Below, piece after piece: positions 25,508-34,552 of a DNA stretch of 52,084 nt (its first letter is position 1; the number at the start of each line of letters is the position of its first letter). The DNA lies in the NCBI GenBank assembly GCA_030066015.1, contig JASJCL010000021.1, positions 1-52,084 on the forward strand, written 5' to 3'. This stretch comes from Desulfosarcinaceae bacterium (GTDB lineage: Bacteria; Desulfobacterota; Desulfobacteria; Desulfobacterales; Desulfosarcinaceae). A model generated the notes under the pieces. That model was not told where the DNA came from, did not search any database, and saw nothing but the letters and a program-made list of their open reading frames with translations. The translations under genes and the position numbers were made by a program.

Positions 25508-26449
25508 ATGGAGAAGATGCGGGGAATCAAAGCATATTTGCAGCAATCCGGGCTGCTGATCTTCATCCTCATCATGGTGGGGGTGTTGGCCCTGCTCTCC
25601 GATCGCTTCCTGACCCCCGCAAATCTGATCAATATTCTGCGGCAGGCCAGCATCAACGGGATCATCTCGGTGGGCATGATGTTGGTGATTCTGACGGCCG
25701 GCATCGATCTGTCCGTGGGGGCGATCCTGGCCCTGAGTGTGGTCGTCACCGCCGATTTGATGCACCGGGATCTGCCGCCGTTGCTGGCGGCGACTGCGGG
25801 TCTCAGTCTCGGCGGACTGCTGGGCTTCGTCAATGGATGGCTGGTGAGCAGGATCAAGGTGCCGCCCTTTATCGCCACCCTCGGCATGATGAGTTTCGCC
25901 CGCGGTCTGGCCCTGGCCTATACGGGCGGTAAACCGGTGACCGGCCTCGATGCAGGATTCCGGTTTCTCGGCACGGGTCTCGTCGCGCACATCCCCATGC
26001 CCATCATCATCGCCGCCCTGGTATTTCTGGCCGGCTACCTCCTGCTCTCCCAGACACGCATCGGCGCCTATCTCTATGCCTTGGGCGAGAATCGCGAAGC
26101 CGCTCTGTTTTCTGGGATCGCCACTGGGTTCTACACAAAATTCGTCTTCACGGCCAGCGGCGTTCTGGCCGCCCTCTCCGGGATGATCCTCATCGCCAGG
26201 CTCGATTCCGCACAGCCGGTCATCGGGCTGGGGTACGAATTCGACGCCATCGCGGCCGTCGTGATCGGTGGTACCAGTCTTGCCGGCGGCGAGGGCCGGT
26301 TGAGTGGAACGCTGCTGGGAGTGCTGATCATTGCCATGCTGAACAATGCGTTGAACCTCACCAATGTCAGTTCTTTTTACGAGGGGATCGTCAAGGGGAT
26401 GGTGATCGCCTTGGCGCTGATCCTTCACGGGTTGGTGCGCAAGCTATAA
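25508..26449 (+). CDS. rbsC: Ribose ABC transporter permease (first copy)
   Basis: 313 residues with eight to ten hydrophobic segments. The family marks are ASINGIISVGMMLVILTAG followed by IDLSVGAILAL, VPPFIATLGMMSFARGLAL, and near the end FDAIAAVVIGGTSLAGGEGR, the loop that contacts the ATPase. It forms the inner-membrane channel with RbsA. A second, divergent permease is encoded at the end of the operon, so the transporter may be a heterodimer rather than the RbsC homodimer of E. coli. I chose the ATG at 25508; 25517 is equally possible. Confidence 0.92.
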   Translation: MEKMRGIKAYLQQSGLLIFILIMVGVLALLSDRFLTPANLINILRQASINGIISVGMMLVILTAGIDLSVGAILALSVVVTADLMHRDLPPLLAATAGLSLGGLLGFVNGWLVSRIKVPPFIATLGMMSFARGLALAYTGGKPVTGLDAGFRFLGTGLVAHIPMPIIIAALVFLAGYLLLSQTRIGAYLYALGENREAALFSGIATGFYTKFVFTASGVLAALSGMILIARLDSAQPVIGLGYEFDAIAAVVIGGTSLAGGEGRLSGTLLGVLIIAMLNNALNLTNVSSFYEGIVKGMVIALALILHGLVRKL

Positions 26450-26492
26450 CACCGGGAGAGATACCGGCAAACTCAAAGAAAGAGGAGGCATT

Positions 26493-27377
26493 ATGAAAAG
26501 ATTGGCAGTTGTCGTTGCGTTGATCCTGCTGTTCGGTGCGGCCGGCGTCCAGGCGGAATCGGTTACCCTCGGGCTGTCGCTGTCGACCCTCAACAATCCC
26601 TTCTTCGTCACCTTGAAGGACGGCGCCATGAAAGCGGCGAACGCCGCAGGCGTCAAACTGGTGGTGACCGATTCACAGGACAATCCGGCTACGGAAGCAA
26701 AAAACATCGAAGATCTGATCATCAAAAAGGTGGATGCGCTGCTGATCAATCCCACCGACTCGAGCGCCATCGCGCCCAGCGTGTTCAAAGCCAACAAAGC
26801 CGGTATTCCCGTCTTCACCGTCGATCGCAGCGCAAGCTCGGGCGAGGTCGTGGCCCACATCGCCTCCGACAATGTGGCCGGCGGCATTCTGGCCGGCGAG
26901 TTTCTCGTCCAAAAGTTATCCGCCAAGGGCAAGGTGGTGGAGCTCGAGGGGATTGCCGGTTCCTCGGCGGCGATCGACCGCGGCAAGGGGTTTAACCAGG
27001 TGATGGGCAAGAATGCGGGCATCACCGTCGTCGCAAAGCAAACGGCGAATTTCAACCGGGCCGAAGGGTTGCGGGTGTTCGAGAACATCCTCCAGGCCCA
27101 GCCCGAGATCAGCGGTGTTTTCGCCCACAATGATGAGATGATCCTGGGCGCCATCCAGGCCGCGCAGGCCGCCGGTAGAGACAGCGGCATTGTCTTCGTT
27201 GGATTCGATGCCGTGGACGATGCCGTAAACGCCGTCAAAGCCGGACAACTCGCCGCCACGGTTGCCCAGCAGCCGGCGGTGATCGGTGAACTGGGGGTCA
27301 AAACGGCCGTGGACTTTCTCAACGGTAAGAGTGTCGAGAAGAACATCCCCGTGCCCCTGAGCCTCGTCACCCAATAA
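26493..27377 (+). CDS. rbsB: Ribose ABC transporter periplasmic binding protein
   Basis: 294 residues with a clear signal peptide (MKRLAVVVALILLFGAAGVQA). The mature protein follows E. coli RbsB closely: STLNNPFFVTLKDGAM, LLINPTDSSAIAP, FTVDRSASSGEVVAHIASDN, ELEGIAGSSAAIDRGKGF and VFAHNDEMILGAIQAAQAAG. Ligand contacts expected from RbsB (N and F in NNPFF, the D of VDR, the ND of HNDE) are present. AGAGGAGG precedes the ATG. A strong hairpin after the gene may stabilise its part of the transcript. Confidence 0.95.
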   Translation: MKRLAVVVALILLFGAAGVQAESVTLGLSLSTLNNPFFVTLKDGAMKAANAAGVKLVVTDSQDNPATEAKNIEDLIIKKVDALLINPTDSSAIAPSVFKANKAGIPVFTVDRSASSGEVVAHIASDNVAGGILAGEFLVQKLSAKGKVVELEGIAGSSAAIDRGKGFNQVMGKNAGITVVAKQTANFNRAEGLRVFENILQAQPEISGVFAHNDEMILGAIQAAQAAGRDSGIVFVGFDAVDDAVNAVKAGQLAATVAQQPAVIGELGVKTAVDFLNGKSVEKNIPVPLSLVTQ

Positions 27378-27406
27378 GCACACGGGAGGTTCGAGGCCGT
27401 CGAATT

Positions 27407-27453
27407 GGATGGGATGCGGTCGCTCAGGCACCGCATCTGGCCGCATCCCATCC
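27407..27453 (+). promoter_or_regulatory. Intercistronic hairpin between rbsB and rbsA
   Basis: Perfect 13-bp arms (GGATGGGATGCGG at 27407-27419 and its complement at 27441-27453) with a 21-nt loop, in the only sizeable gap (109 bp) of the operon. No T-run follows, so partial termination is less likely than protection of the upstream 3' end. It would allow more binding protein than membrane components, a common need in ABC importers. Confidence 0.7.
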
Positions 27454-27486
27454 TGACGGGACGGATCTCGCGCGCAAGGATTTCCC

Positions 27487-28986
27487 ATGGCCATCGGCCC
27501 CTGTATCCTCCGCATGGAGGGCATCACAAAGCGCTTCCCCGGTGTGAAGGCGCTCGACGAGGTGCGGTTCGACCTCTGCGCCGGAGAGATCCACGCCCTT
27601 GCCGGTGAAAACGGCGCCGGCAAGTCGACTCTCATGAAAATTCTTTCCGGCGAGTACCAGGCGGACGGCGGCACCATCCATTTGAAGGACAATCCCGTGG
27701 AGATCGCCAATCCCCAAACAGCGCAGACCCTGGGGATCGCCATCATCAACCAAGAGCTCGCCCTCATTCCCTACTTGAGTGTGGCTGAGAACATTTTTCT
27801 CGGCCGGGAACCGGTCAAGCAGGTGCCTAGATTCGTTGATTGGCAAAAGCTGAACCAGGACGCGGCGGAATATCTCCAGCGGCTCAAGCTCGATTTCGGG
27901 CCCCAAACGCTGGTCGAGGATCTCTCCATCGCCCAGCAGCAGATGGTGGAAGTGGCCAAAGCGCTTTCACTGGATGCCCAGATCCTGATCATGGACGAAC
28001 CCACCTCGGCGCTCACGGAGAAGGAGTCCGAGATCCTCTTCGATTTGATGGCGGAGTTGAAGGCGCGGGGCATCGCCGTGGTCTACATCTCCCATCGCAT
28101 GGAGGAGATTCAGCGGCTGGCCGACCGGGTCACGGTTTTCCGCGACGGTCGCTATGTGGCCACATCTGAAATTGCAGATATCACCATCGAGGGTATCATC
28201 CAGCAGATGGTGGGTCGCAAGCTGCAGGCGCACACGCCCGTCACGGCCATCCAGGCAACGGAGACAGCGCTGAAACTCGTTGATCTGACCGTACATCGGC
28301 ACGGGATCGAAGCGCTGAATCTCTCTCTCGGCAAAGGGGAGGTGTTGGGAATTGCGGGACTGGTGGGCGCCGGACGGTCCGAGCTGGCCAGATCGATTTT
28401 CGGTGTGGATCCCATCGACAGTGGCGATATCTTTGTCGACGGCCGCAAGGTTCGGATCCAATCCCCCAAGGACGCCATCGCGGCCGGCATCGGCCTGGTC
28501 CCTGAAAACCGAAAGGAGCAGGGCCTGCTGCTCAAGATGGCCGTCGGCGAGAATATCACCATCAATATCTTGAAAAGAATATCGCGCTTTCTCTTCCTCA
28601 ACAAGCGCAAGGCGATGGACATCGCCCAGACGTACATAGAGAAGCTCAAGGTCAAGACCCCCGGCGCCATGGAGAAAACCATCAACCTCTCCGGTGGCAA
28701 CCAGCAGAAGATCGTGATCGCCAAATGGCTGACGATGCACCCCCAGGTCATGATTCTCGATGAGCCCACCAGGGGGATCGACATCGGCGCCAAAAACGAA
28801 ATTTACGCGCTGATCAGAGAGCTGGCTGGATCGGGCATGGGCATCCTCATCATCTCCTCGGAGCTTCCGGAAATTCTTCGGCTCTGCAACCGCATTGCCG
28901 TCATGAGCCAGCGCAAGATCACGGCGATCCTCTCCAGGGAAGACGCCACTCAGGAACGGATCATGACATACGCCACCGGAGGATGA
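27487..28986 (+). CDS. rbsA: Ribose ABC transporter ATP-binding protein (tandem ATPase)
   Basis: 499 residues made of two ABC domains, as in E. coli RbsA. The first has a canonical Walker A (GENGAGKST), signature LSIAQQQMVEVAKAL and Walker B (ILIMDEPTSAL). The second has the degenerate P-loop GLVGAGRSEL, signature LSGGNQQKIVIAKWL and Walker B (VMILDEPTRGID), typical of sugar ATPases of this class, where only one site is expected to be fully active. The next permease gene starts one base after the stop. Confidence 0.95.
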   Translation: MAIGPCILRMEGITKRFPGVKALDEVRFDLCAGEIHALAGENGAGKSTLMKILSGEYQADGGTIHLKDNPVEIANPQTAQTLGIAIINQELALIPYLSVAENIFLGREPVKQVPRFVDWQKLNQDAAEYLQRLKLDFGPQTLVEDLSIAQQQMVEVAKALSLDAQILIMDEPTSALTEKESEILFDLMAELKARGIAVVYISHRMEEIQRLADRVTVFRDGRYVATSEIADITIEGIIQQMVGRKLQAHTPVTAIQATETALKLVDLTVHRHGIEALNLSLGKGEVLGIAGLVGAGRSELARSIFGVDPIDSGDIFVDGRKVRIQSPKDAIAAGIGLVPENRKEQGLLLKMAVGENITINILKRISRFLFLNKRKAMDIAQTYIEKLKVKTPGAMEKTINLSGGNQQKIVIAKWLTMHPQVMILDEPTRGIDIGAKNEIYALIRELAGSGMGILIISSELPEILRLCNRIAVMSQRKITAILSREDATQERIMTYATGG

Positions 28987-28987
28987 G

Positions 28988-29914
28988 ATGCGGGGTCTGA
29001 TTCAGCGCTTCAGCGGTCTATTCATTCTGTTGGCTTTGTGCCTCTTCCTCAGCTTCAGTACGGAATACTTCCTGACCCAGCGAAACCTCGTCAATATCGT
29101 GCTGCAAACCTCCATCCTGGCCATCGTCGCCCTGGGAGTTGGTATGACCATGCTCACCGCCGGGATCGACCTCTCCGTGGGATCCGTGGCCGCCTTCTGC
29201 GGCGCCATCGCCGCTGGACTGATTGTCGAGAGTCAGCTGGGCATCTGGCTCGCCATCCCGGTGGCGGTCGTGGCCGGCATCTCCCTGGGACTGCTCAACG
29301 GGCTGCTCATCGTTTACGGGAGCCTGCCGCCCTTCATCGCCACCCTGGCAACCATGGCCATCGGCAGGGGCCTGACGCTGGTCTACACCGATGGCCGCCC
29401 CATCACTGTCCCTGATCCGGCCTTCGTCTTCATCGGTAATGGCGAGGTGCTGGGCGTGCCGCTGCCGGTAATCATCATGGCGGCGCTTCTGCTGACGGCC
29501 TATCTCTTTCTTGCGCATACCAGAACCGGAAGAAATCTGTACGCCATCGGCGGCAACGAAAAGACGGCCCACCTGGCCGGCATCAGCGTGGCCCGCGGGA
29601 AGCTATTGGTCTATATGATCAGCGCCTTCGCCGCCGCCACGGCCGGCATCATTCTCACCGCCCGCCTGTGGTCGGCCCAGCCGACCACAGGCATGGGGCT
29701 CGAGTTGGAGGCCATTGCGGCGGCAGTGCTGGGGGGCACCTCGTTGTTCGGCGGTCGGGGGAGTGCCTGGGGAATCATGGTCGGCGTGTTCATCATCGGT
29801 GTGGTCTCCAACGGCCTCAACCTCCTGGAGATCTCCTCCTACTATCAGCAGGTGATCAAGGGCTTCGTGTTCATCATGGCCGTTATCCTCGATATGTATG
29901 CCCGCAAAAAATAG
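28988..29914 (+). CDS. rbsC: Ribose-type ABC transporter permease (second copy)
   Basis: 308 residues, same family as the permease upstream but clearly diverged: VALGVGMTMLTAGIDLSVGSVAAF, LPPFIATLATMAIGRGLTLVYTDGRP, and LEAIAAAVLGGTSLFGGRGS. Its start lies one base after the rbsA stop with GGAGG overlapping the end of that gene, so it is translated with it. Its presence suggests a heterodimeric channel or two channels sharing one ATPase and binding protein. It is the last gene of the operon. Confidence 0.92.
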   Translation: MRGLIQRFSGLFILLALCLFLSFSTEYFLTQRNLVNIVLQTSILAIVALGVGMTMLTAGIDLSVGSVAAFCGAIAAGLIVESQLGIWLAIPVAVVAGISLGLLNGLLIVYGSLPPFIATLATMAIGRGLTLVYTDGRPITVPDPAFVFIGNGEVLGVPLPVIIMAALLLTAYLFLAHTRTGRNLYAIGGNEKTAHLAGISVARGKLLVYMISAFAAATAGIILTARLWSAQPTTGMGLELEAIAAAVLGGTSLFGGRGSAWGIMVGVFIIGVVSNGLNLLEISSYYQQVIKGFVFIMAVILDMYARKK

Positions 29915-30103
29915 CGCTACCGCTCTCGGCAACAATGAAGGCTCCCACTGAAGCGTTGGCTTCAAACTACCGACCATCTCCCACTGCCTGAAGCAGAATC
30001 TAAACCGTTCGCTTGCATCCGATCCAGTAACCGTTTTTGGTACAGAGTTGCCGTCGGTAAGTGGCGGAATGAAACGAGCAAATTATTTCAGGGGTCGGGG
30101 AGT

Positions 30104-30325
30104 TTATCCTAAAACCTGCTCTTTGATATTCCACGTTGATCGACCTTGCTTGTACGCCTGGCGCTGATGTAGATGGATAGTTAGACCCATGGCAGCAAAC
30201 AGCCACCGGTTATTGTCGTCACCGCCCATCCAGCAGGGGAAGTTGGTTTCATCCAGAAAGTCTCTAAACGCCTCACGGTTTTCACGAATCCGACGGGTCG
30301 AGATCTTATTTGCTTTTCTGGTCAC
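30104..30325 (-). CDS. Possible small protein of unknown function
   Basis: About 73 residues from a GTG at 30325 with AAAGGGA upstream (a TTG at 30331 is also possible). The N-terminus is strongly basic (TRKANKISTRRIRENRE), followed by a soluble segment with aromatic residues (NFPCWMGGDDNNRWLFAAM). It lies in the 29915-30540 gap, in the lower-GC patch, with nothing else supported around it. It could be a decayed fragment of a larger gene. Not recognised. Confidence 0.3.
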   Translation of the reverse strand: MTRKANKISTRRIRENREAFRDFLDETNFPCWMGGDDNNRWLFAAMGLTIHLHQRQAYKQGRSTWNIKEQVLG

Positions 30326-30540
30326 GAACAATCCCTTTACTTTTTGAAATCATTGAGATTATTCATAGCAGTGTTAAAGCCGAATGTCTAGTCTTAGAAT
30401 ATTAGTGGGTTAGAGTCTTTATCACGACCAGAAAAAACGCCACTACTTCTCATGTGTTTGGCATTATATTAACAGAGTCTTACGGGATGGCACTAAAAAA
30501 TGCCCATTCGGTATATCCGGAGGCGCCTAAGGAAGAACCC

Positions 30541-31167
30541 ATGCAGATCACGCTTTTTTTAAAGAAAGATAAATCGAGCCTTGTGGCCTTTTCCTCAGTG
30601 TTGCACCATGGATTTCAGGTAAACGCAATGGTTGGGTGCAGCATTAAGGAATTGCTCTGTGACCAATTTGAAGTTGCGGAAGAAATTTTAAAGCATCGGA
30701 TTCAAACCCTTCTACTGGATGGAAAACCTTTGGATGATGAGGAAAGGGCAACCGTAAAGGGCGGCGCTACGATCGCCCTATCGATCGCCTTAGGCGGGAT
30801 GGTGGGGGTATCATTACGAAAGGGGGGGCATCTTACCAATATTCGAAGTACAATCACCCATCAGGAGAAAGAGACCGTGAAAATACCCTCCACGGAAGGG
30901 ATGGTTACCATCAAACTCTTCAATCAATTGGCAGGCGAACTGGGCCCCCTATTCCTTAAAAAAGGATTATGGGTGCAAAAGAACGATGCTATGGCCATTT
31001 TGAAAGACCGTTTAGCTGCGCTTCGATCGTTCATCATAAAAATAGAAAAGGACGGCATGGAACTTACGCCAGACCAACTATCGAATTTAAACTGGTCCGA
31101 AGTTCCCGCAAAAGTGCTTCTAAAGGCCTTTTTAAGGCCACCCGAAAATGACCCAAAAGTAGTATAA
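30541..31167 (+). CDS. Unrecognised protein with beta-grasp-like N-terminal half, copy A
   Basis: 208 residues from the ATG at 30541, which follows AAGGAAG. It is paralogous to the minus-strand gene at 45458-46066: shared landmarks are RIQTLLLDGKPLDD, the GATIALSIALGGMVG stretch and LRKGG, then VTIKLFNQLAGELGPLFLKKGLWVQ, and a DQLSNLNWSE end. The first 110 residues have the strand-helix-strand order and glycine-rich ending of MoaD/ThiS-like beta-grasp domains, but without a C-terminal GG, so sulfur-carrier function is not supported. Codon use is clearly more A/T-rich than the neighbours, suggesting recent acquisition. Function unknown. Confidence 0.75.
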   Translation: MQITLFLKKDKSSLVAFSSVLHHGFQVNAMVGCSIKELLCDQFEVAEEILKHRIQTLLLDGKPLDDEERATVKGGATIALSIALGGMVGVSLRKGGHLTNIRSTITHQEKETVKIPSTEGMVTIKLFNQLAGELGPLFLKKGLWVQKNDAMAILKDRLAALRSFIIKIEKDGMELTPDQLSNLNWSEVPAKVLLKAFLRPPENDPKVV

Positions 31168-31193
31168 TTACCAGTTACCACAATCTGGTAATT
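31166..31193. terminator. Hairpin at the end of the copy A gene
   Basis: Perfect 9-bp arms (AATTACCAG / CTGGTAATT) with a 10-nt loop, beginning at the stop codon of the preceding gene. No T-run follows on the plus strand, so it is only terminator-like. Confidence 0.45.
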
Positions 31194-31314
31194 GGTCATC
31201 TGGGCCCCTGTTAATCGATATCGTCATGGCGGATCTAGACGGGTAGAAAGTGAACCCCATCCGCGCACCAGTGTTGGGAAAAACCACCAGAGCTGACCAG
31301 GAGGGAATCTTATA

Positions 31315-32307
31315 ATGATGAAAACACGAATCACCGAATTGTTTGGGATTCAGCACCCAATCATACAGGGAGGTATGCATTACGTGGGTCTTGCTGAGCT
31401 TGCAGCGGCAGTTTCCAACGCTGGCGGCCTTGGTATCATCACCGGCCTGACGCTAAAAACCCCATCTGCCCTTGCAGAGGAAATAGCCCGCTGCCGTGAC
31501 ATGACCGACAACCCCTTTGGCGTCAATCTGACATTTCTACCTACCGTTACCTCTCCTGATTATCCCGGTTATATTGAAGCCATTGTCAACGGTGGCGTGA
31601 AGATCGTTGAGACCGCCGGCCGAAATCCGCAGGCCTACCTCCCAGCACTCAAGGAAGCGGGAGTGAAGGTGATCCACAAGTGCACCTCGGTCCGCCATGC
31701 CTTGAAGGCAGAATCGATTGGCTGTGATGCCGTATCCGTAGACGGTTTCGAATGCGCTGGTCATCCTGGTGAGGACGACATCCCGAATATGATTCTGCTC
31801 CCTCGGGCAGCAGATGAGCTGAAGATCCCTTTTGTCGCATCAGGCGGGATGGCCGACGCCCGTAGTCTCGTAGCTGCCATTGCTATGGGAGCGGAGGGGA
31901 TCAATATGGGTACGCGTTTTCTCGTAACGGTAGAGGCGCCAGTTCATATAAATGTCAAAAACGCCATTATTGCCGCAAGCGAGCTCGATACGCGCCTTGT
32001 AATGAGGCCATTGCGCAATACGGAGCGGGTGTTGAAGAACCCAGCAGTTGAACGCGTTCTGAAGAAAGAGGCCGCCAGGGGAGCTGATCTGGCGTTTTCC
32101 GATATCGCCGAGGATGTCGTTGGCGTGTATCCCAGGGTGATGCAGGATGGTGAGGTAGACGCCGGGGCCTGGTCCTGTGGCATGGTTGCCGGGCTCATCA
32201 CTGATATTCCGACCTGCGCTGAACTGATTGATGGCATCATGGCAGAAGCAGAAACGCTCATCAAAGAGAGGCTGCTCAATATGCTGGTAGCCGCAAATAC
32301 CGGTTGA
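31315..32307 (+). CDS. Nitronate monooxygenase / 2-nitropropane dioxygenase family flavoprotein
   Basis: 330 residues, FMN-dependent TIM barrel. Typical features are the start TELFGIQHPIIQGGMHYVG, GGLGIITG, the FMN loop SGGMADARSLVAAIAMGAEGINMGTRF, and the catalytic histidine in GFECAGHPGEDD. The family oxidises alkyl nitronates; members in anaerobes are often of unknown substrate, and some act as enoyl reductases (FabK-like). AGGAGGG stands about 9 bases before the ATG. It is followed 138 bases later by an enoyl-CoA hydratase relative, which leans towards acyl metabolism. Confidence 0.9.
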   Translation: MMKTRITELFGIQHPIIQGGMHYVGLAELAAAVSNAGGLGIITGLTLKTPSALAEEIARCRDMTDNPFGVNLTFLPTVTSPDYPGYIEAIVNGGVKIVETAGRNPQAYLPALKEAGVKVIHKCTSVRHALKAESIGCDAVSVDGFECAGHPGEDDIPNMILLPRAADELKIPFVASGGMADARSLVAAIAMGAEGINMGTRFLVTVEAPVHINVKNAIIAASELDTRLVMRPLRNTERVLKNPAVERVLKKEAARGADLAFSDIAEDVVGVYPRVMQDGEVDAGAWSCGMVAGLITDIPTCAELIDGIMAEAETLIKERLLNMLVAANTG

Positions 32308-32445
32308 ACCGATGCTTAGATATTGGTTGGAGACGGCTTGTCTCGTAAGATCGATACGAATTGTTTTTTTCAGGGCAAGGGGAAAAGGGCGACACAAGAC
32401 TTTGTCCGTCTATTCTACGCAATTGATTGAGTTGGGGAGGCCAAG

Positions 32446-33198
32446 ATGGCAATCGTAACCGTCGAACACGAGGCGGAATTGGCAATCGTGACCCTTCAAC
32501 GCGGTAAGGTCAATGCGCTGAACGGGACGGTAGTCGCCAAGCTCAAGGAAACGCTGGCGTGTCTGGAAGCCGATGCCGAGGTCCGGGCGGTCGTGTTGAC
32601 GGGGCGGGGCGACTTCTTCTCTTTTGGATTCGATATTCCGGAATTGTATCCGCTTTCCAGGGAAGCGTTCACAGCTTACCTGACCCACTTTACCAGCCTG
32701 TATACAGATCTGTTTCTCTTTCCAAAACCTGTCGTAGCGGCGCTCAACGGACACACCATTGCCGGTGGCTGCATGTTGGCGCTGGCCTGCGATTATCGCG
32801 TAATGGCCACGGGAAACGCCAAAATTGCATTGAACGAGATCGATTTCGGATCAACGGTCCTGGCGGGCAGCATCGAGATGTTGCGCTTTCAAGTGGGTAA
32901 TCGCAACGCGACCAAAATTCTTTATTCGGGCACAATGTATTCCGCCGAGGAGGCCCAGGCGCTTCGTCTGATCGAACAGATGACATCACCGAATGCAGTC
33001 AAGGCTGCGGCCGTTCGCGTGGCCGCCGATTTGGCCGCTAAACATCCGCCGGCGTTTGCCAGCATGAAACATCTGCTTCGGCAATCCGTTGCTGAAAAGA
33101 TGCGCGATGGAGAGGCTGACGCCATCCAGAAATTCGTCGATATTTGGTACTCCGCTACCCTGAGGGAGAATTTAACCAAGATACAGATCCGCTCATGA
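32446..33198 (+). CDS. Enoyl-CoA hydratase/isomerase family protein
   Basis: 250 residues of the crotonase family. Oxyanion-hole segments are visible: GRGDFFSFGFDIPEL, where the usual AG is replaced by SF-G, and KPVVAALNGHTIAGGCMLALACD with the conserved second glycine pair. The two catalytic glutamates of true hydratases are not in their usual positions (ALNEIDFGSTVLAGS here), so it may be an isomerase or another crotonase-type enzyme. GGGGAGG precedes the ATG. It probably shares a transcript with the nitronate monooxygenase gene upstream. Confidence 0.88.
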   Translation: MAIVTVEHEAELAIVTLQRGKVNALNGTVVAKLKETLACLEADAEVRAVVLTGRGDFFSFGFDIPELYPLSREAFTAYLTHFTSLYTDLFLFPKPVVAALNGHTIAGGCMLALACDYRVMATGNAKIALNEIDFGSTVLAGSIEMLRFQVGNRNATKILYSGTMYSAEEAQALRLIEQMTSPNAVKAAAVRVAADLAAKHPPAFASMKHLLRQSVAEKMRDGEADAIQKFVDIWYSATLRENLTKIQIRS

Positions 33199-33397
33199 CT
33201 TCCGGTTAGGAAATGAAGCTATCGCCGAAAAAGTGATCTGAACCCACACTGCCCGATTTTTCGGCTGCTGACGATGCCAATTTATGCACCTCTCGCTCAG
33301 GATCGCATTCTTCGATTCAGGTTTCATGTGGCCATCGCAATGCGGGCACCCTCTCGCGTTTATTCGGCGCCAGGAAAAATGGATAGCCAAAAGGGAT

Positions 33398-34552
33398 TCA
33401 GATAAAGTTTTTCAGGATCGAATCCACCACTTGATCCATATTGTCTTCGGTGGCCCCGAGGTCGCCGACCATCTGTTCGGCAAACTGCCGCTTCCCAGGG
33501 TCATCGAGATCGGCGAGCCGCACCATCCGGTGGGTTCGCCGGCCGATGCAATAGATCAGCTGGTCTTGGGGACTGAGGTCTAAAAAGGCCTTTACGGGCG
33601 CTGCCATTTTCCCCCTGTCTTCGGGCAGGGTACCGTTCACCTCGGGGAACAGGTTCAAGACGTGATCGCTCTTGACCGTACTGGTAATGCCGTCCAGTGA
33701 CGCTAGAAACCATAACAGTTCCTGCGCGGTTCCCACATCCCCCATCTTCTCAAACTCTCCTGAGGCGTGTTGTGTGGTGAGCGGCGCTGCATCCGGCAGT
33801 GCCAGCCACCGCAAGCGAATGAAGTCCGGATTTATTTGGTTCAAGGCATCGGCGCTCTCCACCGCGTTTTCCCGAGAGAGTTGTCGGCCGCCCAATCCCG
33901 GCATGTAGTATTCCGACAGCTCCATGCCGGCCCGTTTGATCTTCTGACCGGCCAGGATTTGGGTTGCCTTGTCCGTGCCTTTTTGAACCTTCTCCAAAAC
34001 AGCGTCCGATCCGGATTCCATGCCGATGTGGATGCGGTTCAATCCGTTTTCGGCGAATCGGCGAAGATCATCGTCGCTGATTCTGGCGATGGTGTGGGAC
34101 CGCGCATAGGAGGTGATTCGCGCCACAGCGGGAAAGGCTTCCTTGAGATGCACCAGGATGCGGACCAGATCGTCCGGTTTGATGATCAGGCTGTTCCCGT
34201 CCTGGAGAAAAATGGACGTCATCCCATTGGTCACAAAACTGCGAGCGGCATGCAGTGCCATTCGATCCTGGTCGTTGGGGCTCAAGGCCAGGCTGGCGTA
34301 GCTGCATTGGGCCACCCGTCCATTTTGCTGTTGGGCATTCAAAATGGCGTCGACATACCCCTGAACCTTGTCGATATCTTTGAGCACATGTTCCACCGGT
34401 CGCAGACTGAATGTCGTTCCCTTGTAAACGGGACAGAAGGTGCACCGGTTCCAGGGGCAATTGCGGGTGATACGGATCAAGAGGCTTCCGGCTTCGCTGG
34501 GCGGCCGAATCGGCCCCTGTTCAAAGCCGGTGTAGGCTTCGGTCCGCTTCAT
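33398..34552 (-). CDS. Radical SAM protein paired with aldehyde oxidoreductase
   Basis: 384 residues. The iron-sulfur ligands are C32, C37 and C40 (NCPWNRCTFC), a C-x4-C-x2-C spacing instead of the canonical C-x3-C-x2-C. Downstream are the GLNRIHIGMESGSDAVLEKVQKG region (SAM-binding beta strand 4) and a C-terminal helical part. No cobalamin-binding domain precedes the radical SAM core. The start overlaps the stop of the aldehyde oxidoreductase gene by 4 bases, so the two are translationally coupled; it may mature or work with that enzyme. The open frame continues upstream to 34834, but only inside the neighbour. Confidence 0.9.
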   Translation of the reverse strand: MKRTEAYTGFEQGPIRPPSEAGSLLIRITRNCPWNRCTFCPVYKGTTFSLRPVEHVLKDIDKVQGYVDAILNAQQQNGRVAQCSYASLALSPNDQDRMALHAARSFVTNGMTSIFLQDGNSLIIKPDDLVRILVHLKEAFPAVARITSYARSHTIARISDDDLRRFAENGLNRIHIGMESGSDAVLEKVQKGTDKATQILAGQKIKRAGMELSEYYMPGLGGRQLSRENAVESADALNQINPDFIRLRWLALPDAAPLTTQHASGEFEKMGDVGTAQELLWFLASLDGITSTVKSDHVLNLFPEVNGTLPEDRGKMAAPVKAFLDLSPQDQLIYCIGRRTHRMVRLADLDDPGKRQFAEQMVGDLGATEDNMDQVVDSILKNFI

